DNA of 64,000 nt from Cherax quadricarinatus (GCF_038502225.1 NC_091298.1:46407318-46471317), one strand, 5' to 3'; numbered from the stretch's first letter, positions 1-14,086 are shown. The notes: generated from the sequence alone by a model not told the origin. Numbers and translations are program-made.

Positions 1-3000
1 CTATTATACTCTCACACTGGTTCACTATTATACTCTCACACACTGGTTCACTATTATACTCTCACACACTGGTTCACTAATATACTCTCACACACTGGTT
101 CACTAATATACTCTCACACACTGGTTCACTATTATACTCTCACACACTGGTTCACTATTATACTCTCACACACTGGTTCACTATTATACTCTCACACACT
201 GGTTCACTATTATACTCTCACACACTCGTTCATTATTATACTCTCACACACTAGATCACTATTATACTCTCACACACTGGTTCACTAATATACTCTCACA
301 CACTGGTTCACTAATATACTCTCACACACTGGTTCACTATTATACTCACACACACACTGGTTCACTATTATACTCTCACACACTGGTTCACTATTATACT
401 CTCACACACTGGTTCACTATTATACTCTCACACACTGGTTCACTATTATACTCTCACACACTGGTTCACTATTATAATCTCACACATTGGTTCACTATTA
501 TACTCTCACACACTGGTTCACTATTATACTCTCGCACACTGGTTCACTATTATACTCTCACACACTGGTTCACTATTATACTCTCATACACTGGTTCACT
601 ATTATACTCTCACACACTGGTTCACTATTATACTCTCACACACTGGTTCACTATTATACTCTCACACACTGGTTCACTATTATACTCTCACACACTGGTT
701 CACTATTATACTCTCACACACTGGTTCACTATTATACTCTCACACACTGGTTCACTATTATACTGTCACACACTGGTTCACTATTATGCTCTCACTCACT
801 GGTTCACTATTATATTCTCACACACTGGTTCACTATTATACTCTCATACACTGGTTCACTATTACACTCTCACACACTGGTTCACTATTATACGCTCACA
901 CAATGGTTCACTATTATACTCTCACACACTGGTTCACTATTACATTCTCACACACTGGTTCACTATTATACTCTCACACACTGGTTCACTATTATACTGT
1001 CACACACTGGTTCACTATTATACTCTCACACACTGGTTCACTATTATACTGTCACACACTGGTTCACTATTATACTGTCACACACTGGTTCACTATTATA
1101 CTGTCACACACTGGTTCACTATTATACTCTCACACACTGGTTCACTATTATACTGTCACACACTGGTTCATTATTATACTCTCACACACTAGTTCACTAT
1201 TATACTCACACACTGGTTCACTATTATGCTCTCACACTGGTTCACTATTATACTCTCACTCACTGGTTCACTATTATATTCTCACACACTGGTTCACTAT
1301 TATACAGTCACATACTGGTTCACTATTATACTGTCACACACTGGTTCACTATTATACTGTCACACACTGGTTCACTATTATACTGTCACTCACTGGTTCA
1401 CTATTATACTGTCACTCACTGGTTCACTATTATACTCTCACACACTGGTTCACTATTATACTCTCACACACTGGTTCACTATTATACTCTCACACACTGG
1501 TTCACTATTATACTCTCACACACTGGTTCACTATTATACTCTCACACACTGGTTCACTATTATACTGTCACACACTGGTTCACTATTATACTGTCACACA
1601 CTGGTTCACTATTATACTGTCACACACTGGTTCACTATTATACTGTCACTCACTGGTTCACTATTATACTCTCACACACTGGTTCACTATTATACTCTCA
1701 CACACTGGTTCACTATTATACTCTCACACACTGGTTCACTATTATACTCTCACACACTGGTTCACTATTATACTCTCACACACTGGTTCACTATTATACT
1801 CTCACACACTGGTTCACTATTATACTCTCACACACTGGTTCACTATTATACTCTCACACACTGGTTCACTATTGTTCTCTCACACACTGGTTCACTATTA
1901 TGCTCTTACTCACTGGTTCACTATTATATTCTCACACACTGGTTCACTATTATACTCTCACACACTGGTTCACTATTATACTCTCACACACTGGTTCACT
2001 ATTATACTCTCACACACTGGTTCACAATTATACTGTCACACACTGGTTCACTATTATACTCTCAAACACTGATTCACTATTATACTGTCACACACTGGTT
2101 CACTATTATACTGTCACACACTGGTTCACTATTATACTCTCACACACTGGTTCACTATTATACTCTCACACACTGTGTCACTATTATACTCACACACTGG
2201 TTCACTATTATGCTCTCACACACTGGTTCACTATTATACTCTCACTCACTGGTTCACTATTATATTCTCACACACTGGTTCACTATTATACTGTCACACA
2301 CTGGTTCACTATTATACTGTCACACACTGGTTCACTATTATACTCTCACACTGGTTCACTATTATACTCTCACACACTGGTTCACTATTATACTCTCACA
2401 CACTGGTTCACTATTATACTCTCACACAGTGGTTCATTTTATACTCTCACACACTGGGTCACTATTATACTCTCACACACTGGTTCACTATTATACTATC
2501 ACACACTGGTTCACTATTATACTCTCACACACTGGTTCACTATTATACTCTCACACACTGGTTCACTATCATACTCTCACACACTGGTTCACTATTATTC
2601 TCTCACTCACTGGTTTACTATTATACTCTCACACACGGGTTCCCTATTATACTCTCACACACTGGTTCACTATTATACTCTCACACACTGGTTCACTATT
2701 AATACTCTCACACACTGGTTCACTATTATACTCTCACACACTGGTTCACTATTATACTCTCACACACTGGTTCACTATTATACTCTCACACTGGTTCACT
2801 ATTATACTCTCACACACTGGTTCACTATTATACTCTCACACTGGTTCACTATTATACTCTCACACACTGGTTCACTATTATACTCTCACACTGGTTCACT
2901 ATTATACTCTCACACTGGTTCACTATTATACTCTCACACTGGTTCACTATTATACTCTCACACTGGTTCACTATTATACTCTCACACTGGTTCACTATTA

Positions 3001-6000
3001 TACTCTCACACACTGGTTCACTATTATACTCTCACACTGGTTCACTATTATACTCTCACACTGGTTCACTATTATACTCTCACACACTGGTTCACTATTA
3101 TACTCTCACACTGGTTCACTATTATACTCTCACACTGGTTCACTATTATACTCTCACACACTGGTTCACTATTATACTCTCACACACTGGTTCACTATTA
3201 TACTCTCACACACTGGTTCACTATTATACTCTCACACACTGGTTCACTATTATACTCTCACACACTGGTCCACTATTATAGTGTCACACACTGGTTCACT
3301 ATTATACTCTCACACACTGGTTCACTATTATACTCTCACACACTGGTTCACTATTATACTCTCACACACTGGTTCACTATTATACTCACACACTGGTTCA
3401 CTATTATGGTCTCACACACTGGTTCACTATTATACTCTCACTCACTGGTTCACTATTATATTCTCACACACTGGTTCACTATTACACTGTCACACACTGG
3501 TTCACTATTATACTCTCACACACTGGTTCACTATTATACTCTCACACACTGGTTCACTATTATACTGTCACACACTGGTTCACTATTATACTGTCACACA
3601 CTGGTTCACTATTATACTCTCACACACTGGTTCACTATTATACTCTCACACACTGGTTCACTATTATACTCTCACACACTGGTTCACTATTATACTCTCA
3701 CACACTGGTTCACTATTATACTCTCACACACTGGTTCACTATTATACTCTCACACACTGGTTCACTATTATACTCTCACACACTGGTTCACTATTATACT
3801 CTCACACACTGGTTCACTATTATACTCTCACACACTGGTTCACTATTATACTCTCACACACTGGTTCACTATTATACTCTCACACACTGGTTCACTATTA
3901 TACTCTCACACACTGGTTCACTATTATACTCTCACACACTGGTTCACTATTATACTCTCACACACTGGTTCACTATTATACTCTCACACACTGGTTCACT
4001 ATTATACTCTCACACACTGGTTCACTATTATACTCTCACACACTGGTTCACTACTTCACACACTGCTCACACACTGGTTCACACTCTCACTGGTTCACTA
4101 TTATATTCTCACACACTGGTTCACTATTATACTCTCATACACTGGTTCACTATTACACTCTCACACACTGGTTCACTATTATACGCTCACACACTGGTTC
4201 ACTATTATACTCTCACACACTGGTTCACTATTACATTCTCACACACTGGTTCACTATTATACTCTCACACACTGGTTCACTATTATACTGTCACACACTG
4301 GTTCACTATTATACTCTCACACACTGGTTCACTATTATACTGTCACACACTGGTTCACTATTATACTGTCACACACTGGTTCACTATTATACTGTCACAC
4401 ACTGGTTCACTATTATACTGTCACACACTGGTTCACTATTATACTCTCACACACTGGTTCACTATTATACTCTCACACACTGGGTTCACTATTATACTCA
4501 CACACTGGTTCACTATTATGCTCTCACACACTGGTTCACTATTATACTCTCACTCACTGGTTCACTATTATATTCTCACACACTGGTTCACTATTATACA
4601 GTCACACACTGGTTCACTATTATACTGTCACACACTGGTTCACTATTATACTGTCACACACTGGTTCACTATTATACTGTCACACTGGTTCACTATTATA
4701 CTGTCACTCACTGGTTCACTATTATACTCTCACACACTGGTTCACTATTATACTCTCACACACTGGTTCACTATTATACTCTCACACACTGGTTCACTAT
4801 TATACTCTCACACACTGGTTCACTATTATACTCTCACACACTGGTTCACTATTATACTCTCACACACTGGTTCACTATTATACTGTCACACACTGGTTCA
4901 CTATTATACTGTCACACACTGGTTCACTATTATACTGTCACACACTGGTTCACTATTATACTCACACACTGGTTCACTATTATGCTCTCACTCACTGGTT
5001 CACTATTATATTCTCACACACTGGTTCACTATTATACTCTCTCACACTGGTTCACTATTATACTCTCACACACTGGTTCACTATTATACTCTCACACACT
5101 GGTTCACTATTATACTCTCACACACTGGTTCACTATTATACTCTCACACACTGGTTCACTATTATACTCTCACACACTGGTTCACTATTATTCTCTCACT
5201 CACTGGTTCACTATTATACTCTCACACACTGGTTCACTATTATACTCTCACACACTGGTTCACTATTATACTCTCACACACTGGTTCACTATTATACTCT
5301 CACACACTGGTTCACTATTATACTCTCACACACTGGTTCACTATTATACTCTCACACACTGGTTCACTATTATACTGTCACACACTGGTTCACTATTATA
5401 CTCTCACACACTGGTTCACTATTATACTCTCACACACTGGTTCACTATTATACTCTCACACACTGGTTCACTATTATACTCTCACACACTGGTTCACTAT
5501 TATACTCTCACACACTGGTTCACTATTATACTCTCACACACTGGTTCACACTCACACACTGGTTCACTATTATCTCACACACTGGTTCACTATTATACTC
5601 TCACACACTGGTTCACTATTATACTGTCACACACTGGTTCACTATTATACTCTCACACACTGGTTCACTATTATACTCTCACACACTGGTTCACTATTAT
5701 ACTCTCACACACTGGTTCACTATTATACTCTCACACACTGGTTCACTATTATACTCTCACACACTGGTTCACTATTATACTCTCACACACTGGTTCACTA
5801 TTATACTCTCACACACTGGTTCACTATTATACTCTCACACACTGGTTCACTATTATACTCTCACACACTGGTTCACTATTATACTCTCACACACTGGTTC
5901 ACTATTATACTCTCACACACTGGTTCACTATTATTCTCTCACTCACTGGTTCACTATTATACTCTCACACACGGGTTCCCTATTATACTCTCACACACTG

Positions 6001-7174
6001 GTTCACTATTATACTCTCACACACTGGTTCACTATTAAACTCTCACACACTGGTTCACTATTATACTCTCACACACTGGTTCACTATTATACTCTCACAC
6101 ACTGGTTCACTAATATACTCTCACACACTGGTTCACTAATATACTCTCACACACTGGTTCACTATTATACTCTCACACACACTGCTTCACTATTATACTC
6201 TCACACACTGGTTCACTATTATACTCTCACACACTGGTTCACTAATATACTCTCACACACTGGTTCACTATTATACTCTCACACACTGGTTCACTATTAT
6301 ACTCTCACACATTGGTTCACTATTATACTCTCACACACTGGTTCACTATTATACTCTCACACACTGGTTCACTATTATACTTTCACACACTGGTTCACTA
6401 TTATACTCTCACACACTGGTTCACAATTATACTCTCACACACTGGTTCACTATTATACTCTCACACACTGGTTCACTATTATACTCTCACACACTGGTTC
6501 ACTATTATACTGTCACACACTGGTCCACTATTATATTCTCACACACTGGTTCACTATTATACTCTCAGACACTGGTTCACTATTATACTGTCACACACTG
6601 GTTCACTATTATACTCTCAAACACTGGTTCACTATTATAGTGTCACACACTGGTTCACTATTATAGTCACACACTGGTTCACTATTATACTCTCACACAC
6701 TGGTTCACTATTATACTCTCACACACTGGTTCACTATTATACTCACACACTGGTTCACTATTATGGTCTCACACACTGGTTCACTATTATACTCTCACTC
6801 ACTGGTTCACTATTATATTCTCACACACTGGTTCACTATTACACTGTCACACACTGGTTCACTATTATACTGTCACACACTGGTTCACTATTATACTCTG
6901 ACACACTGGTTCACTATTATACTGTCACACACTGGTTCACTATTATACTGTCACACACTGGTTCACTATTATACTGTCACACACTGGTTCACTATTATAC
7001 TTTCACACACTGGTTCACTATTATACTGTCACACACTGGTTCACTATTATACTCTCACACACTGGTTCACTATTATACTGTCACACACTGGTTCACTATT
7101 ATACTTTCACACACTGGTTCACTATTATACTGTCACACACTGGTTCACTATTATACTGTCACACACTGGTTCAC
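1..7174. repeat. 26-bp minisatellite, about 275 copies, truncated by window start
   Basis: Head-to-tail units built on the core cacactggttcactatta followed by tactct. The period is 26 bp, so three units (78 bp) restore the reading frame; this explains the very long open frames with His/Tyr/Leu/Ser repeats, which I do not regard as genes. Common variants are tactgtc for tactctc, ctcactcac for ctcacacac, and 24-bp units lacking one CA, clustered at about 2780-3150. The array is already running at base 1, so its true left end lies outside the window. Confidence 0.97.
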
Positions 7175-7222
7175 ACAGAATTTCACACTCTGCTAGCCAA
7201 CCCCGCAGTTCTGTGTGATGTA

Positions 7223-8594
7223 GGAGAGAGAGAGAGTGAGGGAAGGAGGGAGAGGGAGGGAGGGAGAGAGTGAGGGAGGGTGGGAGAGAGGGAGGGAGGG
7301 AGGGAGGGAGGAAGTGAGGGAGAGAGTGAGGGAGAGAGTGAGGGAGGGAGTGAGGGAGAGAGTGAGTGAGGGAGGGTGGGAGAGAGTGAGTGAGGGAGGG
7401 TGGGAGAGAGTGAGGGAGGGAGGGAGGAAGGGAGGGAGAGAATGAGGGAGGGAGTGAGGGAGAGAGTGAGGGAGGGAGTGAGGGAGAGAGTGAGGAAGGG
7501 AGTGAGGGAGAGAGTGAGTGAGGGAGGGTGGGAGAGAGTGAGTGAGGGAGGGAGGGAGAGAGTGAGGGAGGGAGGGAGGGAGAGTGAGGGAGGGAGTGAG
7601 GGAGAGAGTGAGGGAGGGAGGGAGGGAGAGAGTGAGGGAGGGAGTGAGGGAGAGAGTGAGTGAGGGAGTGAGGGAGAGAGTGAGGGAGTGAGAGAGAGAG
7701 TGAGGGAGGGAGTAAGGGAGAGTGAGGGAGGGAGTAAGGGAGAGAGTGAGGGAGGGAGTGAGGGAGAGAGTGAGTGAGGGAGTGAGGGAGAGAGTGAGGG
7801 AGGGAGTGAGGGAGAGAGTGAGGGAGGGGGTGAGGGAGAGAGTGAGGGAGGGTGGGAGAGAGTGAGGGAGGGAGTGAGGGAGAGAGTGAGGGAGAGAGTG
7901 AGGGAGAGAGTGAGGGAGGGAGTGAGGGAGAGAGTGAGGGAGGGTGGGAGAGAGTGAGGGAGGGAGGGAGGGAGGGAGAGAGTGAGGGAGGGAGTGAGGG
8001 AGAGAGTGAGGGAGAGAGTGAGGGAGAGAGTGAGGGAGGGAGTGAGGGAGAGAGTGAGGGAGGGAGTGAGGGAGAGAGTGAGTGAGGGAGTGAGGGAGAG
8101 AGTGAGGGAGGGAGGGAGAGAGTGAGGGAGGGTGGGAGAGAGTGAGGGAGGGAGGGAGTGAGGGAGAGAGTGAGGGAGAGAGTGAGGGAGGGAGTGAGGG
8201 AGAGAGTGAGGGAGAGAGTGAGGGAGAGAGTGAGGGAGGGAGTGAGGGAGAGAGTGAGGGAGGGAGTGAGGGAGAGAGTGAGTGAGGGAGTGAGGGAGAG
8301 AGTGAGGGAGGGAGTGAGGGAGAGAGTGAGGGAGGGAGTGAGGGAGAGAGTGAGGGAGGGAGTGAGGGAGAGTGAGGGAGGGAGTGAGGGAGAGAGTGAG
8401 GGAGGGAGTGAGGGAGAGAGTGAGGGAGGGAGTGAGGGAGAGAGTGAGGGAGGGAGTGAGGGAGAGAGTGAGGGAGGGAGTGAGGGAGAGAGTGAGGGAG
8501 GGAGTGAGGGAGAGAGTGAGGGAGGGAGTGAGGGAGAGAGTGAGGGAGGGAGTGAGGGAGAGAGTGAGGGAGGGAGTGAGGGAGAGAGAGAGAG
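7223..8594. repeat. Polypurine 24-bp minisatellite
   Basis: Almost pure G/A on the plus strand with sporadic T, built from alternating gagggagggagtgaggga and gagagagtgaggga blocks that sum to a 24-bp period (eight codons, hence Glu/Gly/Ser and Arg/Val/Glu repeat frames). The last 250 bp are the most homogeneous. No gene is seen. Long polypurine runs of this kind can adopt triplex DNA, but that is inference. Confidence 0.95.
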
Positions 8595-8830
8595 TTGTTT
8601 TATTTACATTTCCACATTTATTTAGTCATCGCATCTCTCAAGTACCTGACTCTTGTCACTGTGTGTGGGGGGGGGGAGATGGTTTACTCACCTGGCTGAG
8701 TGAGCTCTATCATACCTATTCTTACAGCTGTGTATGGATCCACTTCGCTATCTAGGTCCTGCCACTTCCTGACAAGTTTAATGCTAAACAAGTATTTCCT
8801 AACATCCCTGTGACTCATCTGTTTTTAACG

Positions 8831-8920
<90 letters not shown>
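8831..8920. repeat. (TC)n microsatellite
   Basis: About 90 bp of TC dinucleotides with one CC interruption, lying inside the degraded LINE-A copy. Confidence 0.97.
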
Positions 8921-9235
8921 GACAATGTTCGTGATTCCACTGAGAATACACTCCCGAAGTCTTTTGTTCTGCTCCTCACAGACTTCCTGGTCACTCCTAG
9001 TGAGCTTCCTTCCTTCCTTCATCAGTTTCATTACCTGCTCCTTCACATTTCTCTTCCTTCTGGTGAAGCTGTACATCAACTTTGATGCTAAATTGTTTAC
9101 AAATTACCGTTACACTTCTATTTTTACCTACAAGTATTAATTTCCGGCTCCTCTGCTTTCTCCACTATTATCTAGCATTTTATTGCTTATTATTGTCTTC
9201 CATGCTTTTCCACTTTTAGTTTTTGCCTCTCTACG

Positions 9236-9500
9236 CCTCTAGGTGAACCATGGGTTCACTCTACACTTCTGGGTGAACCATGGGTTCACTCTACACCTCT
9301 AGGTGAACAATGCGTTCACTTTACACCTCTGGTGAACCATGGGTTCACTCTACACTTCTGGGAGAACCATGGGTTCACTCTACACCTCTGGATGAGTCAT
9401 GGGTTCACTCTACACCTCTGGGTGAACCGTGAGTTCACTCTACACCTCTGGTGAACCATGGGTTCACTCTACACCTCTAGGTGAACCATTGGTTCACTCT
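9236..9500. repeat. 30-bp tandem array derived from LINE-A sequence
   Basis: Nine units of 29-30 bp with the core aggtgaaccatgggttcact. The left flank (tagtttttgcctctctacg) and the right flank are collinear with LINE-A antisense sequence around 30240-30330, where the same motif occurs once and codes SPWFTQRC on the minus strand. The array is therefore an in-place expansion of one LINE segment. Confidence 0.85.
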
Positions 9501-9884
9501 GTTCTTGTGTGTGTTTCTCCTGGGTATGAATTTCTCTTCTGTCACTCAACACTGTCCACCTACATACTTCATTATTTTCTCCACTGTCTTCCCCACGACA
9601 CTCCACTTGCCTCATGTTTCCTTCTCCTCTCATACTCTGCAGTTCTCACCATGTTCACCTCCACAAGGTATTCTCACATCAGTAATGTATGGTTGGTAGC
9701 ACTAAGGCGCCTCTCATATTGGCTGTTCCCTACATCAGAGTCACTGAGGGTGAAGACAAGGTTAAGCCTCGCTGGTTCATTATCTCCACTCTCCCTAGCT
9801 GTGTCCCTGACACGTCAAGTTGCCATCACCACCTCCAACAGCTTCTTAGTTCTCTATGTTGCTGGTCCTCCATGTGGCTTCAGG

Positions 9885-10059
9885 CCACGGTGACTCCGTG
9901 GCCTGGCTGGCAAAGCTCTCGCTTTGCCGGGTTCGATTCCCGGCGGGGTAGAAACATTTTTACTTGTTTCCTTACACCAGTTGTACCAGCAAGCAGGTAC
10001 CAGAGTATAAGTCGACTGGTGTGGGTCGCATCCTGGGTGACAAGATTGAAGACCACAAT
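9885..10059 (+). mobile_element. tRNA-derived SINE, 3' end lost in a minisatellite
   Basis: The head resembles a tRNA: a tggcaaagctctcgctttgc stretch followed by a good RNA polymerase III B box, GGTTCGATTCC, at 9930-9940 and cggcggggtagaaac. The body follows with gtcgactggtgtgggtcgca, a motif I associate with abundant decapod SINEs. The segment between the anticodon region and the B box is shortened, so it is not a functional tRNA gene. The 28-bp minisatellite begins directly at its right end. Confidence 0.7.
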
Positions 10060-13000
10060 CATGACCGTCAGCTGCTGGCAAGCCTGTCATGACCGTCAGC
10101 TGCTGGCAAGCCTGCCATCACCGTCAGCTGTTGGCAAGCCTGTCATGACCGTCAGCTGCTGGCAAGCCTGCCATCACCGTCAGCTGCTGGCAAGCCTGTC
10201 ATGACCGTCAGCTGCTGGCAAGCCTGCCATCACCGTCAGCTGCTGGCAAGCCTGTCATGACCGTCAGCTGCTGGCAAGCCTGTCATGACCGTCAGCTGCT
10301 GGCAAGCCTGTCATGACCGTCAGCTGCTGGCAAGCCTGTCATGACCGTCAGCTGCTGGCAAGCCTGTCATGACCGTCAGCTGCTGGCAAGCCTGTCATGA
10401 CCGTCTGCTGCTGGCAAGCCTGCCATCACCGTCAGCTGTTGGCAAGCCTGTCATGACCGTCAGCTGCTGGCAAGCCTGCCATCACCGTCAGCTGCTGGCA
10501 AGCCTGTCATGACCGTCAGCTGCTGGCAAGCCTGCCATCACCGTCAGCTGCTGGCAAGCCTGTCATGACCATCAGCTGCTGGCAAGCCTGTCATGACCGT
10601 CAGCTGCTGGCAAGCCTGTCATGACCGTCAGCTGCTGGCAAGCCTGCCATCACCGTCAGCTGCTGGCAAGCCTGTCATGACCGTCAGCTGCTGGCAAGCC
10701 TGTCATGACCGTCAGCTGCTGGCAAGCCTGTCATGACCGTCAGCTGCTGGCAAGCCTGTCATGACCGTCAGCTGCTGGCAAGCCTGTCATGACCGTCAGC
10801 TGCTGGCAAGCCTGTCATGACCGTCTGCTGCTGGCAAGCCTGCCATCACCGTCAGCTGCTGGCAAGCCTGTCATGACCGTCAGCTGCTGGCAAGCCTGCC
10901 ATCACCGTCAGCTGTTGGCAAGCCTGTCATGACCGTCAGCTGCTGGCAAGCCTGCCATCACCGTCAGCTGCTGGCAAGCCTGTCATGACCGTCAGCTGCT
11001 GGCAAGCCTGTCATGACCGTCAGCTGCTGGCAAGCCTGTCATGACCGTCAGCTGCTGGCAAGCCTGTCATGACCGTCAGCTGCTGGCAAGCCTGTCATGA
11101 CCGTCAGCTGCTGGCAAGCCTGTCATGACCGTCAGCTGCTGGCAAGCCTGTCATGACCGTCAGCTGCTGGCAAGCCTGCCATCACCGTCAGCTGCTGGCA
11201 AGCCTGTCATGACCGTCAGCTGCTGGCAAGCCTGCCATCACCGTCAGCTGCTGGCAAGCCTGTCATGACCGTCAGCTGCTGGCAAGCCTGTCATGACCGT
11301 CAGCTGCTGGCAAGCCTGTCATGACCGTCAGCTGCTGGCAAGCCTGTCATGACCGTCAGCTGCTGGCAAGCCTGTCATGACCGTCAGCTGCTGGCAAGCC
11401 TGTCATGACCGTCTGCTGCTGGCAAGCCTGCCATCACCGTCAGCTGTTGGCAAGCCTGTCATGACCGTCAGCTGCTGGCAAGCCTGCCATCACCGTCAGC
11501 TGCTGGCAAGCCTGTCATGACCGTCAGCTGCTGGCAAGCCTGCCATCACCGTCAGCTGCTGGCAAGCCTGTCATGACCATCAGCTGCTGGCAAGCCTGTC
11601 ATGACCGTCAGCTGCTGGCAAGCCTGTCATGACCGTCAGCTGCTGGCAAGCCTGCCATGACCGTCAGCTGCTGGCAAGCCTGTCATGACCGTCAGCTGCT
11701 GGCAAGCCTGCCATGACCGTCAGCTGCTGGCAAGCCTGTCATGACCGTCAGCTGCTGGCAAGCCTGCCATCACCGTCAGCTGCTGGCAAGCCTGTCATGA
11801 CTGTCAGCTGCTGGCAAGCCTGCCATCACCGTCAGCTGCTGGCAAGCCTGCCATCACCGTCAGCTGCTGGCAAGTCTGCCATCACCGTCAGCTGCTGGCA
11901 AGCCTGCCATCACCGTCAGCTGCTGGCAAGCCTGTCATGACCGTCAGCTGCTGGCAAGCCTGCCATCACCGTCAGCTGCTGGCAAGCCTGTCATGACTGT
12001 CAGCTGCTGGCAAGCCTGCCATCACCGTCAGCTGCTGGCAAGCCTGCCATCACCGTCAGCTGCTGGCAAGTCTGCCATCATCGTCAGCTGCTGGCAAGCC
12101 TGCCATGACCGTCAGCTGCTGGCAAGCCTGCCATCACCGTCAGCTGCTGGCAAGTCTGCCATCATCGTCAGCTGCTGGCAAGCCTGCCATGACCGTCAGC
12201 TGCTGGCAAGCCTGTCATGACCGTCAGCTGCTGGCAAGCCTGCCATCACCGTCAGCTGCTGGCAAGCCTGTCATGACTGTCAGCTGCTGGCAAGCCTGCC
12301 ATCACCGTCAGCTGCTGGCAAGCCTGCCATTACCGTCAGCTGCTGGCAAGTCTGCCATGACCGTCAGCTGCTGGCAAGCCTGTCATGACCGTCAGCTGCT
12401 TGCAAGCCTGTCATGACCGTCAGCTGCTGGCAAGCCTGCCATGATAGTCAGCTGCTGGCAAGCCTGTCATGACCGTCAGCTGCTGGCAAGCCTGCCATGA
12501 CCGTCAGCTGCTGGCAAGCCTGCCATGACCGTCAGCTGCTGGCAATCCTGTCATGACCGTCAGCTGCTGGCAAGCCTGTCATGACCGTCAGCTGCTGGCA
12601 AGCCTGTCATGACGGTCAGCTGCTGGCAAGCCTGTCATGACCGTCAGCTGCTGGCAAGCCTGTCATGACCGTCAGCTGCTGGCAAGCCTGCCATGACCGT
12701 CAGCTGCTGGCAAGCCTGTCATGACCGTCAGCTGCTGGCAAGCCTGCCATGACCGTCAGCTGCTGGCAAGCCTGTCATGACCGTCAGCTGCTGGCAAGCC
12801 TGTCATGACCGTCAGCTGCTGGCAAGCCTGTCATGACCGTCAGCTGCTGGCAAGCCTGTCATGACCGTCAGCTGCTGGCAAGCCTGCCATGACCGTCAGC
12901 TGCTGGCAAGCCTGTCATGACCGTCAGCTGCTGGCAAGCCTGTCATGACCGTCAGCTGCTGGCAAGCCTGTCATGACCGTCAGCTGCTGGCAAGCCTGTC

Positions 13001-14086
13001 ATGACCGTCAGCTGCTGGCAAGCCTGTCATGACCGTCAGCTGCTGGCAAGCCTGCCATGACCGTCAGCTGCTGGCAAGCCTGTCATGACCGTCAGCTGCT
13101 GGCAAGCCTGCCATGACCGTCAGCTGCTGGCAAGCCTGTCATGACCGTCAGCTGCTGGCAAGCCTGCCATGACCGTCAGCTGCTGGCAAGCCTGTCATGA
13201 CCGTCAGCTGCTGGCAAGTCTGTCATGACCGTCAGCTGCTGGCAAGCCTGTCATGACCGTCAGCTGCTGGCAAGCCTGTCATGACCGTCAGCTGCTGGCA
13301 AGCCTGTCATGACCGTCAGCTGCTGGCAAGCCTGCCATCACCGTCAGCTGCTGGCAAGCCTGTCATGACCGTCAGCTGCTGGCAAGCCTGCCATGACCGT
13401 CAGCTGCTGGCAAGCCTGTCATGACCGTCAACTGCTGGCAAGCCTGCCATGACCGTCAGCTGCTGGCAAGCCTGTCATGACCGTCAGCTGCTGGCAAGCC
13501 TGCCATGACCGTCAGCTGCTGGCAAGCCTGTCATGACCGTCAGCTGCTGGCAAGCCTGCCATGACCGTCAGCTGCTGGCAAGCCTGTCATGACCGTCAGC
13601 TGCTGGCAAGCCTGCCATGACCGTCAGCTGCTGGCAAGTCTGTCATGACCGTCAGCTGCTGGCAAGCCTGCCATGACCGTCAGCTGCTGGCAAGCCTGTC
13701 ATGACCGTCAGCTGCTGGCAAGTCTGTCATGACCGTCAGCTGCTGGCAAGCCTGTCATGACCGTCAGCTGCTGGCAAGCCTGTCATGACCGTCAGCTGCT
13801 GGCAAGCCTGTCATGACCGTCAGCTGCTGGCAAGCCTGCCATGACCGTCAGCTGCTGGCAAGCCTGTCATGACCGTCAGCTGCTGGCAAGCCTGCCATGA
13901 CCGTCAGCTGCTGGCAAGCCTGTCATGACCGTCAACTGCTGGCAAGCCTGCCATGACCGTCAGCTGCTGGCAAGCCTGTCATGACCGTCAGCTGCTGGCA
14001 AGCCTGTCATGACCGTCAGCTGCTGGCAAGCCTGCCATCACCGTCAGCTGCTGGCAAGCCTGTCATGACCGTCAGCTGCTGGCAAG
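10060..14086. repeat. 28-bp minisatellite, about 144 copies
   Basis: Units are built on catgaccgtcagctgctgg followed by caagcctgt; cctgcc and atcacc are the main variants. Three units make 84 bp, giving open frames of Ser/Cys/Trp/Gln/Ala composition that are not genes. Shared rare variants show internal block duplication. The array ends in an inverted partial unit. Confidence 0.97.

Larger units (their letters stand above)
8690..9884 (-). mobile_element. Ancient degraded LINE-A copy, interrupted by simple repeats
   Basis: Minus-strand remnant recognisable by collinear similarity to the LINE-A copy at 28268-31764. Positions 8700-8822 match the 3' region, 8960-9090 match the linker upstream of the reverse transcriptase, 9210-9600 match the segment coding SPWFT, and 9690-9884 match the endonuclease part. 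A (TC)n tract and a 30-bp tandem expansion sit inside it. Much of the reverse transcriptase is missing and no ORF survives. It is the most diverged LINE-A relic here together with 59276-59910. Confidence 0.7.

Noticed and set aside
487..6666. 2059-codon open frame (and the 1637-, 506- and 428-codon frames) as a repetitive protein gene
   Set aside because: Frames arise because the 26-bp unit has no stop in any of the three frames; there is no non-repeat N- or C-terminal domain, and other frames are equally open.
9885..9955. Functional tRNA gene
   Set aside because: A good B box is present, but the cloverleaf lacks a complete A-box, anticodon and acceptor layout, and the SINE body follows.
10060..14086. 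CRISPR array
   Set aside because: 28-bp units are directly adjacent with no unique spacers, and the context is eukaryotic retroelement DNA.
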